A stretch of 23,201 bases of DNA from assembly GCA_007133145.1 (NCBI GenBank), contig SLNF01000275.1:1-23201 (forward strand). Direction: 5' to 3'. A program made the position numbers and the translations under genes. The DNA is from Nitriliruptorales bacterium. GTDB taxonomy: Bacteria > Actinomycetota > Nitriliruptoria > Euzebyales > Egibacteraceae. The notes beneath the pieces are model-generated. The model was given only the letters and a program-made list of their open reading frames with translations. It did not search any database and had not been told where the DNA came from. Below, piece by piece: positions 6,052 through 15,093 of this stretch; the first letter of the stretch is position 1; the number at the start of each line of letters is the position of its first letter.

Positions 6052-7410
6052 ATGAGCTACCCCGAGGATCGCGATCGCGCACCCCAGGATGCGCGGGGCG
6101 ACGCCGCACGCCACGAGGTCCCCGCCGCGCCGGATGAGGGCGAGCGCGACGAGCGACCCGGCAACGACGTACCCCCGGCGCCCTTCGAGCGACCTGCCGA
6201 GCCCGCCGACGCTCCCGCCCCGCAGCCCACGACCGGCGACGACCCCCCGTCCGCTGACGCCCCCGCCGCGGAACCGACGGCCGACCAGGGCCGCCCACCC
6301 GCGAAGGCGACCGCGGGGCGCCGCGTCGTCGGCATCGCCGTGGTGACCTCGGCGATCGTCGCCGCCCTCGTGGCCTCCCTCGTCGTCGTCCCCGCCATCC
6401 TCATGGCCGACGAGGCACCCCCCGAGGTCGTCGACGAGCCCGCCGACCCCGACGCCGATCCGCCCTCGGTCGACCTCTCAGCGCTCGAGGACGTCGAGTC
6501 GCCCGTCGAGGCGATCGCCGAGGCGACCCTGCCGAGCGTGGCCCGGGTCGACGTGCCGGGCGGCGCGGGCTCGGCCGTCGTCTACGACAGCGACGGCCTG
6601 CTCGTGACGAACAACCACGTGGTCGCGGGAGCCGACGAGGTGCGCATCGTGCTCGCCAACGGCGAGCGTCTGCCGGCCGAGGTCATCGGACGGGCCGATT
6701 TCGCCGACCTCGCGGTGCTGCGCGCCGAGGTCGACGGCCTCCCGCCGGCGGAGTTCGCCGAGGAGTTGCCGCGTGTGGGTGAGCTCACCGTGGCGATCGG
6801 CTCACCGTTCGGTCTCGACGCGACGGTGACCTCCGGGGTCGTCAGCGCCCTCGAGCGCTCGATCGTCGCGGGGATGGGACCCGACGCCCAGCCGCTCGGC
6901 GACCTCATCCAGACCGACGCGGCGATCAACCCCGGCAACTCCGGCGGTCCGCTCGTCAACAGCGCCGGCGAGGTCATCGGCATCAACACCGCGATCGCCT
7001 CCGGCACCGGCGCGAACCAGGGCGTGGGCTTCGCGATCCCCTCGATCAACGCCGTGCCGATCGTCGAGCGCCTCATCGAGGAGGGCACGATCGCCCCGGC
7101 CTTCCTCGGCATCGAGGGCGAGGACCTCGACCCGCAGGACGCCGAGATGTTCGACATCGACGCCGCCCGGGGCGCGATCATCCGCTCGGTCGTGCCGGAC
7201 ACCCCCGCCGACGAGGCCGGGCTCGCCGAGGGCGACGTCATCGTCGGCGTCGACGGTCGCCCGATCGACTCGATGGTCGCGCTCGCGGCGCGCATCCGCA
7301 TCTTCGAGCCCGGCACCGAGGTCGAGATCGAGTACGTCCGCAACGGCGAGACGGTCACCACCGAGCTCGAGCTCGTCGAGACCCCGGAGGACGTGCCGAC
7401 CTCCGGCTGA
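6052..7410 (+). CDS. Membrane-anchored HtrA/DegP-family serine protease (S1C) with one PDZ domain
   Basis: 452 residues. Residues 1-90 are a polar, Pro/Asp-rich cytosolic segment; about 91-118 is a single membrane helix (VVGIAVVTSAIVAALVASLVV); the rest is outside. The trypsin-like domain (about 150-345) shows the catalytic triad: His189 in TNNHVVAGA, Asp219 in DFADLAVLRA and Ser297 in NPGNSGGPLVN. A PDZ domain (about 350-445) includes FLGIEGEDL, APRGAII-like RGAIIRSVVPDTPADEAGL and GDVIVGVDGRPI. The layout is that of actinobacterial HtrA/PepD proteins, which degrade or refold damaged envelope proteins. ATG 6052 follows GAAGG at 6038-6042. It diverges from the lipoprotein gene. Its stop is only four bases from the stop of the convergent small hypothetical gene. 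Identification is firm; the natural substrate is unknown. Confidence 0.95.
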   Translation: MSYPEDRDRAPQDARGDAARHEVPAAPDEGERDERPGNDVPPAPFERPAEPADAPAPQPTTGDDPPSADAPAAEPTADQGRPPAKATAGRRVVGIAVVTSAIVAALVASLVVVPAILMADEAPPEVVDEPADPDADPPSVDLSALEDVESPVEAIAEATLPSVARVDVPGGAGSAVVYDSDGLLVTNNHVVAGADEVRIVLANGERLPAEVIGRADFADLAVLRAEVDGLPPAEFAEELPRVGELTVAIGSPFGLDATVTSGVVSALERSIVAGMGPDAQPLGDLIQTDAAINPGNSGGPLVNSAGEVIGINTAIASGTGANQGVGFAIPSINAVPIVERLIEEGTIAPAFLGIEGEDLDPQDAEMFDIDAARGAIIRSVVPDTPADEAGLAEGDVIVGVDGRPIDSMVALAARIRIFEPGTEVEIEYVRNGETVTTELELVETPEDVPTSG

Positions 7411-7414
7411 GGCC

Positions 7415-7804
7415 TCAGCGCACGACCGGCACACCCGCGACGGCGAGTGCGCTGGTCAGCAGCGACCGCAGGTCGGCGTCGGTGTCGGCGTCGGCCTCCG
7501 CGGCGGCCTCGTCCCAGGCGACGATGAGGCGGTTGAGGTCCCGGCTCGACAGCTCGGGGAAGAGCTCGAGCAGCCGCACGTCGAGCGACGAGGCGGCCAC
7601 CGCCGCGCCCTGGGTCGCGACGACGTTGGCGACGAGACAGCCCCCGTTGCCCTCACCCCACGAGCCCGCCACGAGCGGCAGGTCGGTGCGGGTGGCGACG
7701 TCGGCGAGGGCCTCGAGGGCCCGGGCGGGCAGCGTCGCGAGCGCACCGGCGAGCCGGTCGACGGGCGCGATCGAGGTCTGCGGTCGTGGGCGCATCACCG
7801 CCAT
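7415..7804 (-). CDS. Small conserved-looking hypothetical protein
   Basis: 129 residues, no family recognised. Visible are an N-terminal helix-rich part (VDRLAGALATLPARALEALADVA), a central Gly/Cys motif GSWGEGNGGCLVANVV (47-62) that looks structurally constrained, and a helix-rich C-terminal half (LLELFPELSSRDLNRLIVAWDEAAAEA) with an acidic stretch. No signal peptide or membrane segment is seen. Two starts are possible, ATG 7804 and ATG 7795; I list the longer. It is divergent from the GroES-like gene, with only 34 bases between the starts, and converges tightly with the HtrA gene. The coding style (GC-rich third positions, ordered hydrophobic pattern) supports a real gene. I infer a cytosolic role, perhaps connected with the GroES-like partner, but the sequence does not show a function. 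Confidence 0.65.
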   Translation of the reverse strand: MAVMRPRPQTSIAPVDRLAGALATLPARALEALADVATRTDLPLVAGSWGEGNGGCLVANVVATQGAAVAASSLDVRLLELFPELSSRDLNRLIVAWDEAAAEADADTDADLRSLLTSALAVAGVPVVR

Positions 7805-7824
7805 CGTAGGGCGGCCCGGACGGC

Positions 7825-7830
7825 TATGCT
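7825..7830 (+). promoter_or_regulatory. Candidate leaderless -10 box (TATGCT) for the GroES-like gene
   Basis: TATGCT is followed by eight bases and the ATG at 7839, with no Shine-Dalgarno in between. This is the best -10 match in the window. No clear -35 is seen. Confidence 0.5.
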
Positions 7831-7838
7831 CCTCGGCC

Positions 7839-8174
7839 ATGAGCGCTGAGGAACCCGAGGCCAAGCTCGCCGTCCGCGTGACCGGCGACCGCATCCTCTG
7901 CAGCCCACCCGAGGAGGGCGATCGCCGCTCGAAGGGGGGCATCCTCATCCCCGCGACCGCGCAGGCGGCCGACCGTCGGGGGCTGTGGGGAGAGGTCACC
8001 GAGGTCGGCCCGCTCGTACGCACCATCGAGCGCGGCGACGTCGTGCTCTTCCTCCCCGATGCCGCGATCGAGGTCGACGTCCGCGGCGACGTCTTCCTCA
8101 TCGTCCGCGAGCGCGACGTCCACGCCGTGGCCTCCGGTGAGCGCGAGGCCGGCTCGACCGGGCTGTACCTCTAG
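7839..8174 (+). CDS. GroES-like co-chaperonin-family protein, short actinobacterial type
   Basis: 111 residues with the GroES/Cpn10 fold pattern. DRILC (17-21) and SKGGILIPATAQAADRRGLWGEVTEVGP (31-58) match the mobile-loop and second-strand region of GroES, and RGDVVLFLPDAAIEVDVRGDVFLIVRERDVHAV (65-97) matches the C-terminal barrel. The glycine-rich GPG turn and the extra residues that form the roof hairpin in classical GroES are missing between strands. A tail GSTGLYL closes the protein; I recall the same ending in related actinobacterial proteins. No groEL is nearby. It may be a divergent co-chaperonin or a repurposed Cpn10 fold. Start ATG 7839 is set by the TATGCT box. It is followed after two bases by rnhB, so the two are likely co-transcribed. 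Confidence 0.8.
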   Translation: MSAEEPEAKLAVRVTGDRILCSPPEEGDRRSKGGILIPATAQAADRRGLWGEVTEVGPLVRTIERGDVVLFLPDAAIEVDVRGDVFLIVRERDVHAVASGEREAGSTGLYL

Positions 8175-8176
8175 CG

Positions 8177-8830
8177 ATGCCCCGCCGCCCCGCCCGGTGC
8201 GGCCCCGCCCCCACCCTCGAGCGCGAGCGCGCCTGGTGGTCCCGGGGTGCCTGCGTGGCCGGCGTCGACGAGGTCGGCCGCGGGGCCTGGGCGGGGCCCG
8301 TGACCGTCGCCGCGGTGATCCTCGACCCGGCACGGCGCACGCTCGGGCTGCGCGACTCCAAGCTCCTGGCACCTGCCGAGCGCACCAGGCTCGCGGCGCG
8401 GCTGCGAGAGGCCGGGACGGGCATCGGCCTCGGTCACGCCTCGAACCACGAGATCGACCGCCTCGGGATGAGCGCGGCCTTGCACCTGGCGGCCCGCCGC
8501 GCCGTCGGCGCCCTGCCGCGCAGCCCCGAGGTGTGCCTCGTCGATGGCAACCGGGACCTCCTCGAGGGCTACGGCACGACGAACGAGCGCCTCGTCGGCG
8601 GCGACGCGCGCTGCGCGTCGATCGCCGCCGCCTCGATCATCGCGAAGGTCGCCCGCGACGCGTTGATGGTCGCCGCGAGCCGCAGCCACCCGTCCTACGC
8701 CTTCGCGGCGAACAAGGGCTACCCCGCACCGGCGCACCGCGCCGCCCTCGCCGAGGACGGCCCCTGCGGGCTGCACCGCCACTCCTGGGCGCCGATCGTC
8801 GCCGCGCGCCAAGCGCGCCTGCCATGGTGA
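8177..8830 (+). CDS. rnhB: Ribonuclease HII
   Basis: Cleaves the RNA strand of RNA-DNA hybrids and removes single ribonucleotides misincorporated into DNA. The 217-residue protein carries the family signature VAGVDEVGRGAWAGPV (27-42), with catalytic Asp31 and Glu32, LRDSKLL (58-64), LVDGN with Asp123, and SIIAKVARD with Asp161, completing the DEDD metal site. NKGYPAPAHRAAL and the terminal HRHSWAPI are also typical. Length is normal for actinobacteria. The ATG at 8177 comes two bases after the stop of the GroES-like gene, so translation is probably coupled; no separate ribosome site is seen. Followed by mshC after 76 bases containing a hairpin. Confidence 0.95.
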   Translation: MPRRPARCGPAPTLERERAWWSRGACVAGVDEVGRGAWAGPVTVAAVILDPARRTLGLRDSKLLAPAERTRLAARLREAGTGIGLGHASNHEIDRLGMSAALHLAARRAVGALPRSPEVCLVDGNRDLLEGYGTTNERLVGGDARCASIAAASIIAKVARDALMVAASRSHPSYAFAANKGYPAPAHRAALAEDGPCGLHRHSWAPIVAARQARLPW

Positions 8831-8834
8831 GCGG

Positions 8835-8874
8835 TAGGGTCGGGGCCCGCGCGACCGCGCGCGGAGGCGGGCCC
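8835..8874 (+). promoter_or_regulatory. Candidate -10 box and hairpin between rnhB and mshC
   Basis: Just after the rnhB stop, TAGGGT (8835-8840) is followed by an inverted repeat with an eight-base perfect stem, GGGCCCGC (8843-8850) and GCGGGCCC (8867-8874), and a GC-rich 16-base interior. It may be an rnhB terminator, or a hairpin at the 5' end of an mshC transcript. No T-run follows. Confidence 0.45.
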
Positions 8875-8906
8875 GGCAGCAGGCGAACCGGCACGAGGTG
8901 GCACGC

Positions 8907-10046
8907 GTGAGGCTCCACGACACCCGACGACGGGAGACGGTTCCCTTCACCGCCCCGCGCACCGTGCGGGTCTACGTCTGCGGCATCACGCCCTACGACT
9001 CGACCCACCTCGGCCACGCCTTCACCTACACCGCCTTCGATGTCCTCGTGCGCTACCTCGAGCGCCGAGGACACACGGTGCGCTACGTCCGCAACGTCAC
9101 CGACGTCGACGACGACATCCTCCGCAAGGCCCGCGAGCTCGGGGTCGACAGCGCCGACCTCGCCGGACGCGAGATGGCCCGCTTCCGTGGCGACCTCGCC
9201 GCGCTCGGCCTGCGGGTGCCTGACGTGGAGCCCTGGGCCACCGAGGCGGTCGAGGCGATGCTCGTCACGATCGAGGGGCTCGTGGGCTCCGGCCACGCCT
9301 ACGCCCTGCGCGACGGCCGGGTCTACTTCGACAGTGGTGTCTGTGACCGGGCGCCGGGGGAGTTCGCCGGCCTCGACCGCGCCGAGGCGCTGCGACAGTT
9401 CGCCGAGAAGGGCGGCGACCCCGACGCGCCCGACAAGCGCGACCCCCTCGACTTCCTGCTGTGGCAGCCCAGCGCGGCCGACGAGCCCCGCTGGGCGAGC
9501 CCGTGGGGGGAGGGTCGCCCCGGCTGGCACATCGAGTGCTCGGTCATGGCCATGGAGGAGCTCGGCCCCGTCATCGACATCCACGGTGGCGGCGAGGACC
9601 TCGTCTACCCCCACCACGAGGCCGAGACCTTCCAGGCGGAGTGCCTCACCGGCCAGGGACCGTTCGCGCGCTTCTGGCTGCACACCGGCATGGTCGGCCT
9701 CGACGACGTGAAGATGTCGAAGAGCCTCGGCAACCTCGTCTTCGTCGGCGAGCTCCTCGGGGCGCACCGTCCCGCGGCGATCCGCCGCTACCTCCTCAGC
9801 CACCACTACCGCGCGTCGTGGTCGCACGACGAGCGCGCGCTCGTCGAGGCCGGCGCGGCGCTCAAGGTCTGGGCCGACGCCTCCCAGCGCCGGGAGCACG
9901 ACCCTGGCCTCGCCCGGGAGTTCGAGGCCGCGATGGCCGACGACCTCGACACGCCCCGGGCGCTCGCCGCGCTCGACGCTGCAGCCGAGCGTGGCGCCGG
10001 TGCGACGCTCTGTGACGGAGCATCGACCCTGGGCTTCACCCTCTGA
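8907..10046 (+). CDS. mshC: Mycothiol biosynthesis cysteine ligase MshC (CysRS paralogue)
   Basis: Joins L-cysteine to GlcN-Ins using ATP, giving Cys-GlcN-Ins, the penultimate step of mycothiol synthesis. The 379-residue cytosolic protein has the class I catalytic fold of cysteinyl-tRNA synthetase: VYVCGITPYDSTHLGHA (22-38), with the zinc-ligand Cys and HxGH nucleotide motif, NVTDVDDDIL (63-72), GWHIECSVMA (206-215), DIHGGGEDLVYPHHEAE (224-240) and KMSKS (269-273). The CGITPYDxTHLGHA form is characteristic of MshC rather than CysRS, and the protein lacks the long C-terminal anticodon-binding region, being about 80 residues shorter than CysRS. I choose GTG 8907 because GAGGTG (8895-8900) is well placed; GTG 8898 is in frame. 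A CysRS-like enzyme of other function is unlikely but possible. Mca lies 4 kb away. Confidence 0.88.
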   Translation: MRLHDTRRRETVPFTAPRTVRVYVCGITPYDSTHLGHAFTYTAFDVLVRYLERRGHTVRYVRNVTDVDDDILRKARELGVDSADLAGREMARFRGDLAALGLRVPDVEPWATEAVEAMLVTIEGLVGSGHAYALRDGRVYFDSGVCDRAPGEFAGLDRAEALRQFAEKGGDPDAPDKRDPLDFLLWQPSAADEPRWASPWGEGRPGWHIECSVMAMEELGPVIDIHGGGEDLVYPHHEAETFQAECLTGQGPFARFWLHTGMVGLDDVKMSKSLGNLVFVGELLGAHRPAAIRRYLLSHHYRASWSHDERALVEAGAALKVWADASQRREHDPGLAREFEAAMADDLDTPRALAALDAAAERGAGATLCDGASTLGFTL

Positions 10047-10164
10047 GCCGACCGGGCCGCGTCCGATTCGCCGCTGATGGTGTGAGACGGCCGCGCTGCG
10101 GGGACACTCTTCTCGCACCAGGGGCACGCCAGGTGACACCGCCCGCAGTCACCGACGAGCGTGC

Positions 10165-10192
10165 GAGGCCCCCGCCCGACCACGGGGGCCTC
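10165..10192. terminator. Strong hairpin after mshC
   Basis: A perfect nine-base stem, GAGGCCCCC (10165-10173) with GGGGGCCTC (10184-10192), and a ten-base loop, lying 119 bases after the mshC stop and 38 before the next gene. No T-run follows, but GC-rich hairpins without T-runs are common at actinobacterial gene ends. It may instead be part of the leader of the DUF6069 gene. Confidence 0.6.
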
Positions 10193-10229
10193 ACCCCTGT
10201 CTGACCCCGTTTGCCCAAGGAGCGAGGAC

Positions 10230-10634
10230 GTGACGCGCATCCTCAAGGCGACCGCCGGCGCGGCGGTGCTCGCAGCCCTGCTCAATCTCCTCGTCTACGT
10301 CGCCGCGCTCGGCCCGATCGGCGCCGACCTCCTCGTCGAGACCCCGGTCAGCGATGGCCCGGAGACCCTGCCCGCGCTCAACGTCATCGCGCTGTCGGTG
10401 GGCTCGGCGCTTGCCGCTGGCATCGCCCTGGCGGTGCTCAACCGCCTCACCGCCCGGGCGCGCCCGACCTTCGTCGTGCTCGCCCTCGCCGCCCTCGCCG
10501 GCTCGTTCCTCCCGCTCGCCGACCCCGCGCTCGCGACGCGCGACGCCTGGGTGCTCGGCGTGATGCACGTCGTCGCCGCGATCCCGATCCTCGCCCTGCT
10601 CACCCCGCTCGCCCGGAGCCGGGCCCAGGCCTGA
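10230..10634 (+). CDS. DUF6069-type four-helix membrane protein
   Basis: 134 residues with four predicted membrane helices at about 8-30, 50-71, 79-97 and 106-126. The pattern matches the DUF6069 family as I recall it: a first helix with LLNLLVY, an extracellular loop rich in acidic residues (VETPVSDGPETLPAL), and a last helix with MHVVAAIPILALL. The function is unknown for the family. The GTG at 10230 is chosen because AAGGAG (10217-10222) is seven bases before it; the frame extends upstream through the hairpin region and is not a gene there. It stands alone on this strand and converges with ettA 34 bases downstream. Confidence 0.75.
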   Translation: MTRILKATAGAAVLAALLNLLVYVAALGPIGADLLVETPVSDGPETLPALNVIALSVGSALAAGIALAVLNRLTARARPTFVVLALAALAGSFLPLADPALATRDAWVLGVMHVVAAIPILALLTPLARSRAQA

Positions 10635-10668
10635 GTCGCGGGGCCGCCACCCCCGGGATCCGGGCCGC

Positions 10669-12345
<1,677 letters not shown>

Positions 12346-12423
12346 GGCAGCACTCCAACGGTCGAGGCGGGGAGGTCGGCGGTCAAGGGTAGCGAGGGCA
12401 GTCCGGGCCCTCGCGCGGCGGCT

Positions 12424-13293
12424 TCAGAAGCCCAGGCGCAACGGCGCCGGCACGGTGGTCGCGAGCGCGACGACGAGGGCGAGGGCCACCGCCGGCCAGG
12501 CGCCGCCCCGGGACTCCTTGATGCCGGCCATGGCGAGCCCGAGCGCGGCGACGACCGCGCCGGTCCACGCGCCCTCGATGAGCCGCGCGGCCGAGAAGGA
12601 GACGAAGAAGGACCCCAGCGCGAGCAGCACCGTCGGGGCGAGGAGCACCGCGAGTCCCGTCGAGGTGGGCCGGTTGACCCCGCGCCAGACGAGGTAGACG
12701 GTGACCGCGACACCGGCGGGCAGGACGAGCGAGCTCACGAGGCCGGTCGTGGCAAAGCGCAGCAGCGCGGCCGCCCCGGCGACGATCGCGACGATCCGGC
12801 CGATGCGGACCATCGCCTCGGGGACCGTCGAGAAGTCGCTACGGAAGGCATCGCGCGCCTTCGTCGCGACGTAGGTCGCGAGCAGCGCGAGGCCGAACCA
12901 CGTGACGACGCGGGCGACGAGCGACACCACGCCGGCGAGCCCGAGCGTCGGCAGGGTCACGACGGGCAGCGCACCCAGTGGGTTGCCGCCGACCGTGGCC
13001 GCGAGCACCGAGGCGACGACGATCGGCGCCGCGAGCGCCGCCCCGGCGCCGAGGCCCGCGCGGGGCGTCCCCAGACCGAAGTCCGACCACGACTCGCCGC
13101 GGTAGCGCACGAGGGCGACCGGCACGGCGATGGTGAGCAGCGCGGGCGTGAGGATCGACATCGCCTCGCCCACACCTGGGATCCGCGTGAGCGGGACGAT
13201 CGTGAGCAGCAGGGTGAGGGCGATCGGTCCGAAGATGAACACCGCGCCCGCGAGCAGGAGGTCAGATCGGGCGTCCTCGGGGCTGACGTACAT
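12424..13293 (-). CDS. Unassigned multi-pass membrane protein
   Basis: 289 residues with about eight hydrophobic segments, starting at residue 13 (LLLAGAVFIFGPIALTLLLTIV). A short cytosolic stretch VRYRGESWSDFGLG resembles the N-terminal SWxDLGL segment of CPBP-family membrane proteases, but the catalytic EExxxR and the later HxxxN motifs of that family are not present, so I do not assign it. Another polar loop, ATKARDAFRSDFSTVPEAMVRIGR, links the two halves. The C-terminus is hydrophobic and ends in PAPLRLGF. It lies 78 bases upstream of ettA on the same strand and its ATG (13293) diverges from the CinA-like gene by 70 bases; TAGGAT at 13331-13326 is a possible -10. The function is unknown. 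Confidence 0.7.
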   Translation of the reverse strand: MYVSPEDARSDLLLAGAVFIFGPIALTLLLTIVPLTRIPGVGEAMSILTPALLTIAVPVALVRYRGESWSDFGLGTPRAGLGAGAALAAPIVVASVLAATVGGNPLGALPVVTLPTLGLAGVVSLVARVVTWFGLALLATYVATKARDAFRSDFSTVPEAMVRIGRIVAIVAGAAALLRFATTGLVSSLVLPAGVAVTVYLVWRGVNRPTSTGLAVLLAPTVLLALGSFFVSFSAARLIEGAWTGAVVAALGLAMAGIKESRGGAWPAVALALVVALATTVPAPLRLGF

Positions 13294-13351
13294 GCGGCAT
13301 CCAACGACGATCCGGGGGTCGCGCGCATCCTAGCGGCGCGTGCGGCCTCGC

Positions 13352-13357
13352 TATCCT
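13352..13357 (+). promoter_or_regulatory. Candidate leaderless -10 box (TATCCT) for the CinA-like gene
   Basis: TATCCT is followed by six bases and the ATG at 13364, with no room for a ribosome site. It is one of a series of such boxes in this window. Confidence 0.45.
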
Positions 13358-13363
13358 CGCGCC

Positions 13364-14191
13364 ATGGCTGACCCCGCACGCGCCTCGATCATCGTCATCG
13401 GCGACGAGATCCTCGACGGGCACACCCGCGACACGAACTCCGGCTGGCTCGCCGAGCGGCTCGCTGCCCGCGGACTGCCCGTCGACCGCGTCGTGACGGT
13501 GCCCGACACGATGGAGGCGATCGACGAGGCGCTGAGCACCGAGCTCGCGCGCAGCTTCCCTCGGCTCGTGCTGACCTCCGGCGGGATCGGCTCGACGCCG
13601 GATGACCTCACGATCGTCGCGGTGGCCGCCCACCTCGGCCGCGGCGTCGTCGCCGAGCCCACGCTCGACGCCCTCATCAGCACCTGGGCCGAGCGCGCCG
13701 CGCGGGACGGCGCGCCGATCCCCGACGACCAGGTCGCGGCGATGCGCAAGATGGCCCTCGTCCCCGAGGGCGCCTACCTCCTCGAGGGCGGGCTCGGGGT
13801 GACCCCGGGCGTGGCCGCCGACCTCGGGGGTGGGGTGCGCGCGGGCGGCGCGACGATCGTCGTCCTGCCGGGTGTGCCCGAGGAGCTCCAGCGCATCGCC
13901 ATCGAGGGCGTTGAGCCGCTGCTCGAGGGGCTTGGGGTCGTGCCCCATCTCGTCGAGCTGCGCCACCCCTACCCCGAGTCGACGCTCGCGCCCCTGCTCA
14001 GCGAGCTCGTCGAGCGGTTCCCCGACGTCGCCGTCGGCTCGTATCCCGGGCGGCAGTGCCTCGTCCGCCTCAAGGGCGAGCACGCCCGCGTCGAGGAGGC
14101 CGCCGCGGTCGTGCGCGCCCACCTCGACGGCCTCGCCGGCGACGCCGGCGCCGAGGCCCGCCGGGCGCGCTGGCAGGCGCGCTGGGAGTAG
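13364..14191 (+). CDS. CinA N-terminal / molybdopterin-binding (MoCF) domain protein
   Basis: 275 residues consisting of the MoCF-biosynthesis (MogA/MoeA-like) fold found at the N-terminus of CinA. Key elements are the start ASIIVIGDEILDGHTRDTNSGWLAERL (7-33), VVTVPDT (43-49), LTSGGIGSTPDDLT (70-83), VVLPGVPEELQ in the middle, and a C-terminal regulatory-like half (about 175-265). The second CinA domain (PncC, nicotinamide-nucleotide amidase) is absent, so this is a stand-alone form. CinA MoCF domains can act as ADP-ribose or NMN-related pyrophosphatases, but this protein's reaction cannot be inferred. There is no clear link to the moaE gene 13 kb away. The start is ATG 13364, eight codons inside the longest frame, because the TATCCT box lies directly before it. 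The mycothiol amidase gene follows after 41 bases. Confidence 0.82.
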   Translation: MADPARASIIVIGDEILDGHTRDTNSGWLAERLAARGLPVDRVVTVPDTMEAIDEALSTELARSFPRLVLTSGGIGSTPDDLTIVAVAAHLGRGVVAEPTLDALISTWAERAARDGAPIPDDQVAAMRKMALVPEGAYLLEGGLGVTPGVAADLGGGVRAGGATIVVLPGVPEELQRIAIEGVEPLLEGLGVVPHLVELRHPYPESTLAPLLSELVERFPDVAVGSYPGRQCLVRLKGEHARVEEAAAVVRAHLDGLAGDAGAEARRARWQARWE

Positions 14192-14218
14192 CGCCCTTCG
14201 GACGGCCGGGCGCCACGC

Positions 14219-14224
14219 TAGCCT
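14219..14224 (+). promoter_or_regulatory. Candidate leaderless -10 box (TAGCCT) for mca
   Basis: TAGCCT is followed by eight bases and the mca ATG at 14233. A weak TTCGGA lies 16 bases upstream as a possible -35. The CinA-like gene ends 28 bases earlier, so mca may be transcribed both alone and by read-through. Confidence 0.45.
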
Positions 14225-14232
14225 CGGACCTC

Positions 14233-15093
14233 ATGCGACCCTTCCACGCGATGTTCGTCCACGCCCACCCCGACGACGAGTCCTCCAAGGGCGCCTCCAC
14301 GATGGCGCGCTACGCCAAGGAGGGGCACCGCGTCTCCGTCGTCACCCTCACCGACGGCACCGCCGGCGACATCCTCAACCCGCGCATGGACCTGCCGGGG
14401 ATCAAGCAGCGCCTGGCCGAGGTCCGCGCCGAGGAGCTCGCCCGGGCGCTGGAGATCCTCGGGGTCACCGACCACGTCGACTTCGGCTACCGCGACTCCG
14501 GCTACGTCGAGGACTTCGACGGCGACGGCTCGGCGCTCGCCCCCGACGCGTTCTACAACGTCGCGCTCGAGGAGCCGGTGGGCCGCCTCGTCGAGGTGAT
14601 CCGCGAGACCCGCCCCGACGTCCTCGTGACCTACCCCGAGGACGGCGGCTACCCCCACCCCGACCACATCCGCTGCCACGACGTGAGCGCCGCGGCCTTC
14701 GCCGCGGCCGCCGACCCCGCGCGCTTCCCCGAGGCCGGCCCGCCCCACCGGGTGGCGAAGCTCTACTACTGCCACCCGTTCACGGTGCCGAAGCTCACCG
14801 CCCTGCACGCGGCGCTGCATGCCCGCGGGCTCGACTCACCGTTCGCGGAGTGGATGGACCGCATCGGCTCGCACCCCTTCGCCCCGGTGACGACACGCGT
14901 GGAGGTCGGCGACCACCTCGAGGCCCGTGACGAGGCGCTGCTCGCCCACGCCACCCAGATCGACCCCGACAGCCGGTGGTTCGCGGTGCCCAACGACCTC
15001 ATCCGCGAGGTCTACCCCTATGAGGATTTCAGCCTCGCCCGCACGATCGTCGCCACCGACCTGCCCGAGGGCTCGCTCTTCGACGGCCTCTAG
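14233..15093 (+). CDS. mca: Mycothiol S-conjugate amidase (PIG-L/LmbE family)
   Basis: A zinc amidase of the MshB/Mca family that cleaves mycothiol S-conjugates to a mercapturic acid and GlcN-Ins, part of detoxification of electrophiles. The 286-residue length fits Mca. Zinc-site motifs are AHPDDESSKG (11-20), with His12 and Asp15 as ligands, and GGYPHPDHIRCHD (138-150), with His145. The DESSKGA form, the GDILNPRMD segment (45-53) and FGYRDSGY (84-91) point to Mca rather than MshB. The enzyme is cytosolic. MshB itself is not seen in the window. The start is ATG 14233; the frame is open further upstream but enters the CinA-like gene. The gene ends 71 bases from the convergent AstE-type gene. 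A role as MshB cannot be excluded, since family members overlap in activity. Confidence 0.88.
   Translation: MRPFHAMFVHAHPDDESSKGASTMARYAKEGHRVSVVTLTDGTAGDILNPRMDLPGIKQRLAEVRAEELARALEILGVTDHVDFGYRDSGYVEDFDGDGSALAPDAFYNVALEEPVGRLVEVIRETRPDVLVTYPEDGGYPHPDHIRCHDVSAAAFAAAADPARFPEAGPPHRVAKLYYCHPFTVPKLTALHAALHARGLDSPFAEWMDRIGSHPFAPVTTRVEVGDHLEARDEALLAHATQIDPDSRWFAVPNDLIREVYPYEDFSLARTIVATDLPEGSLFDGL

Noticed and set aside
6013..6095. Short repeats of CCCCAGGATCGC type around the HtrA start
   Set aside because: Only three imperfect copies, two of them inside coding sequence; this can arise by chance in GC-rich DNA.
8907..10046. Cysteinyl-tRNA synthetase
   Set aside because: It is too short, lacks the C-terminal anticodon-binding region and has the CGITPYDxTHLGHA form typical of MshC.
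10651..10663. CCCGG-GAT-CCGGG mini inverted repeat between the DUF6069 gene and ettA as a terminator
   Set aside because: A five-base stem in such GC-rich DNA is too common to call; the gap is only 34 bases.
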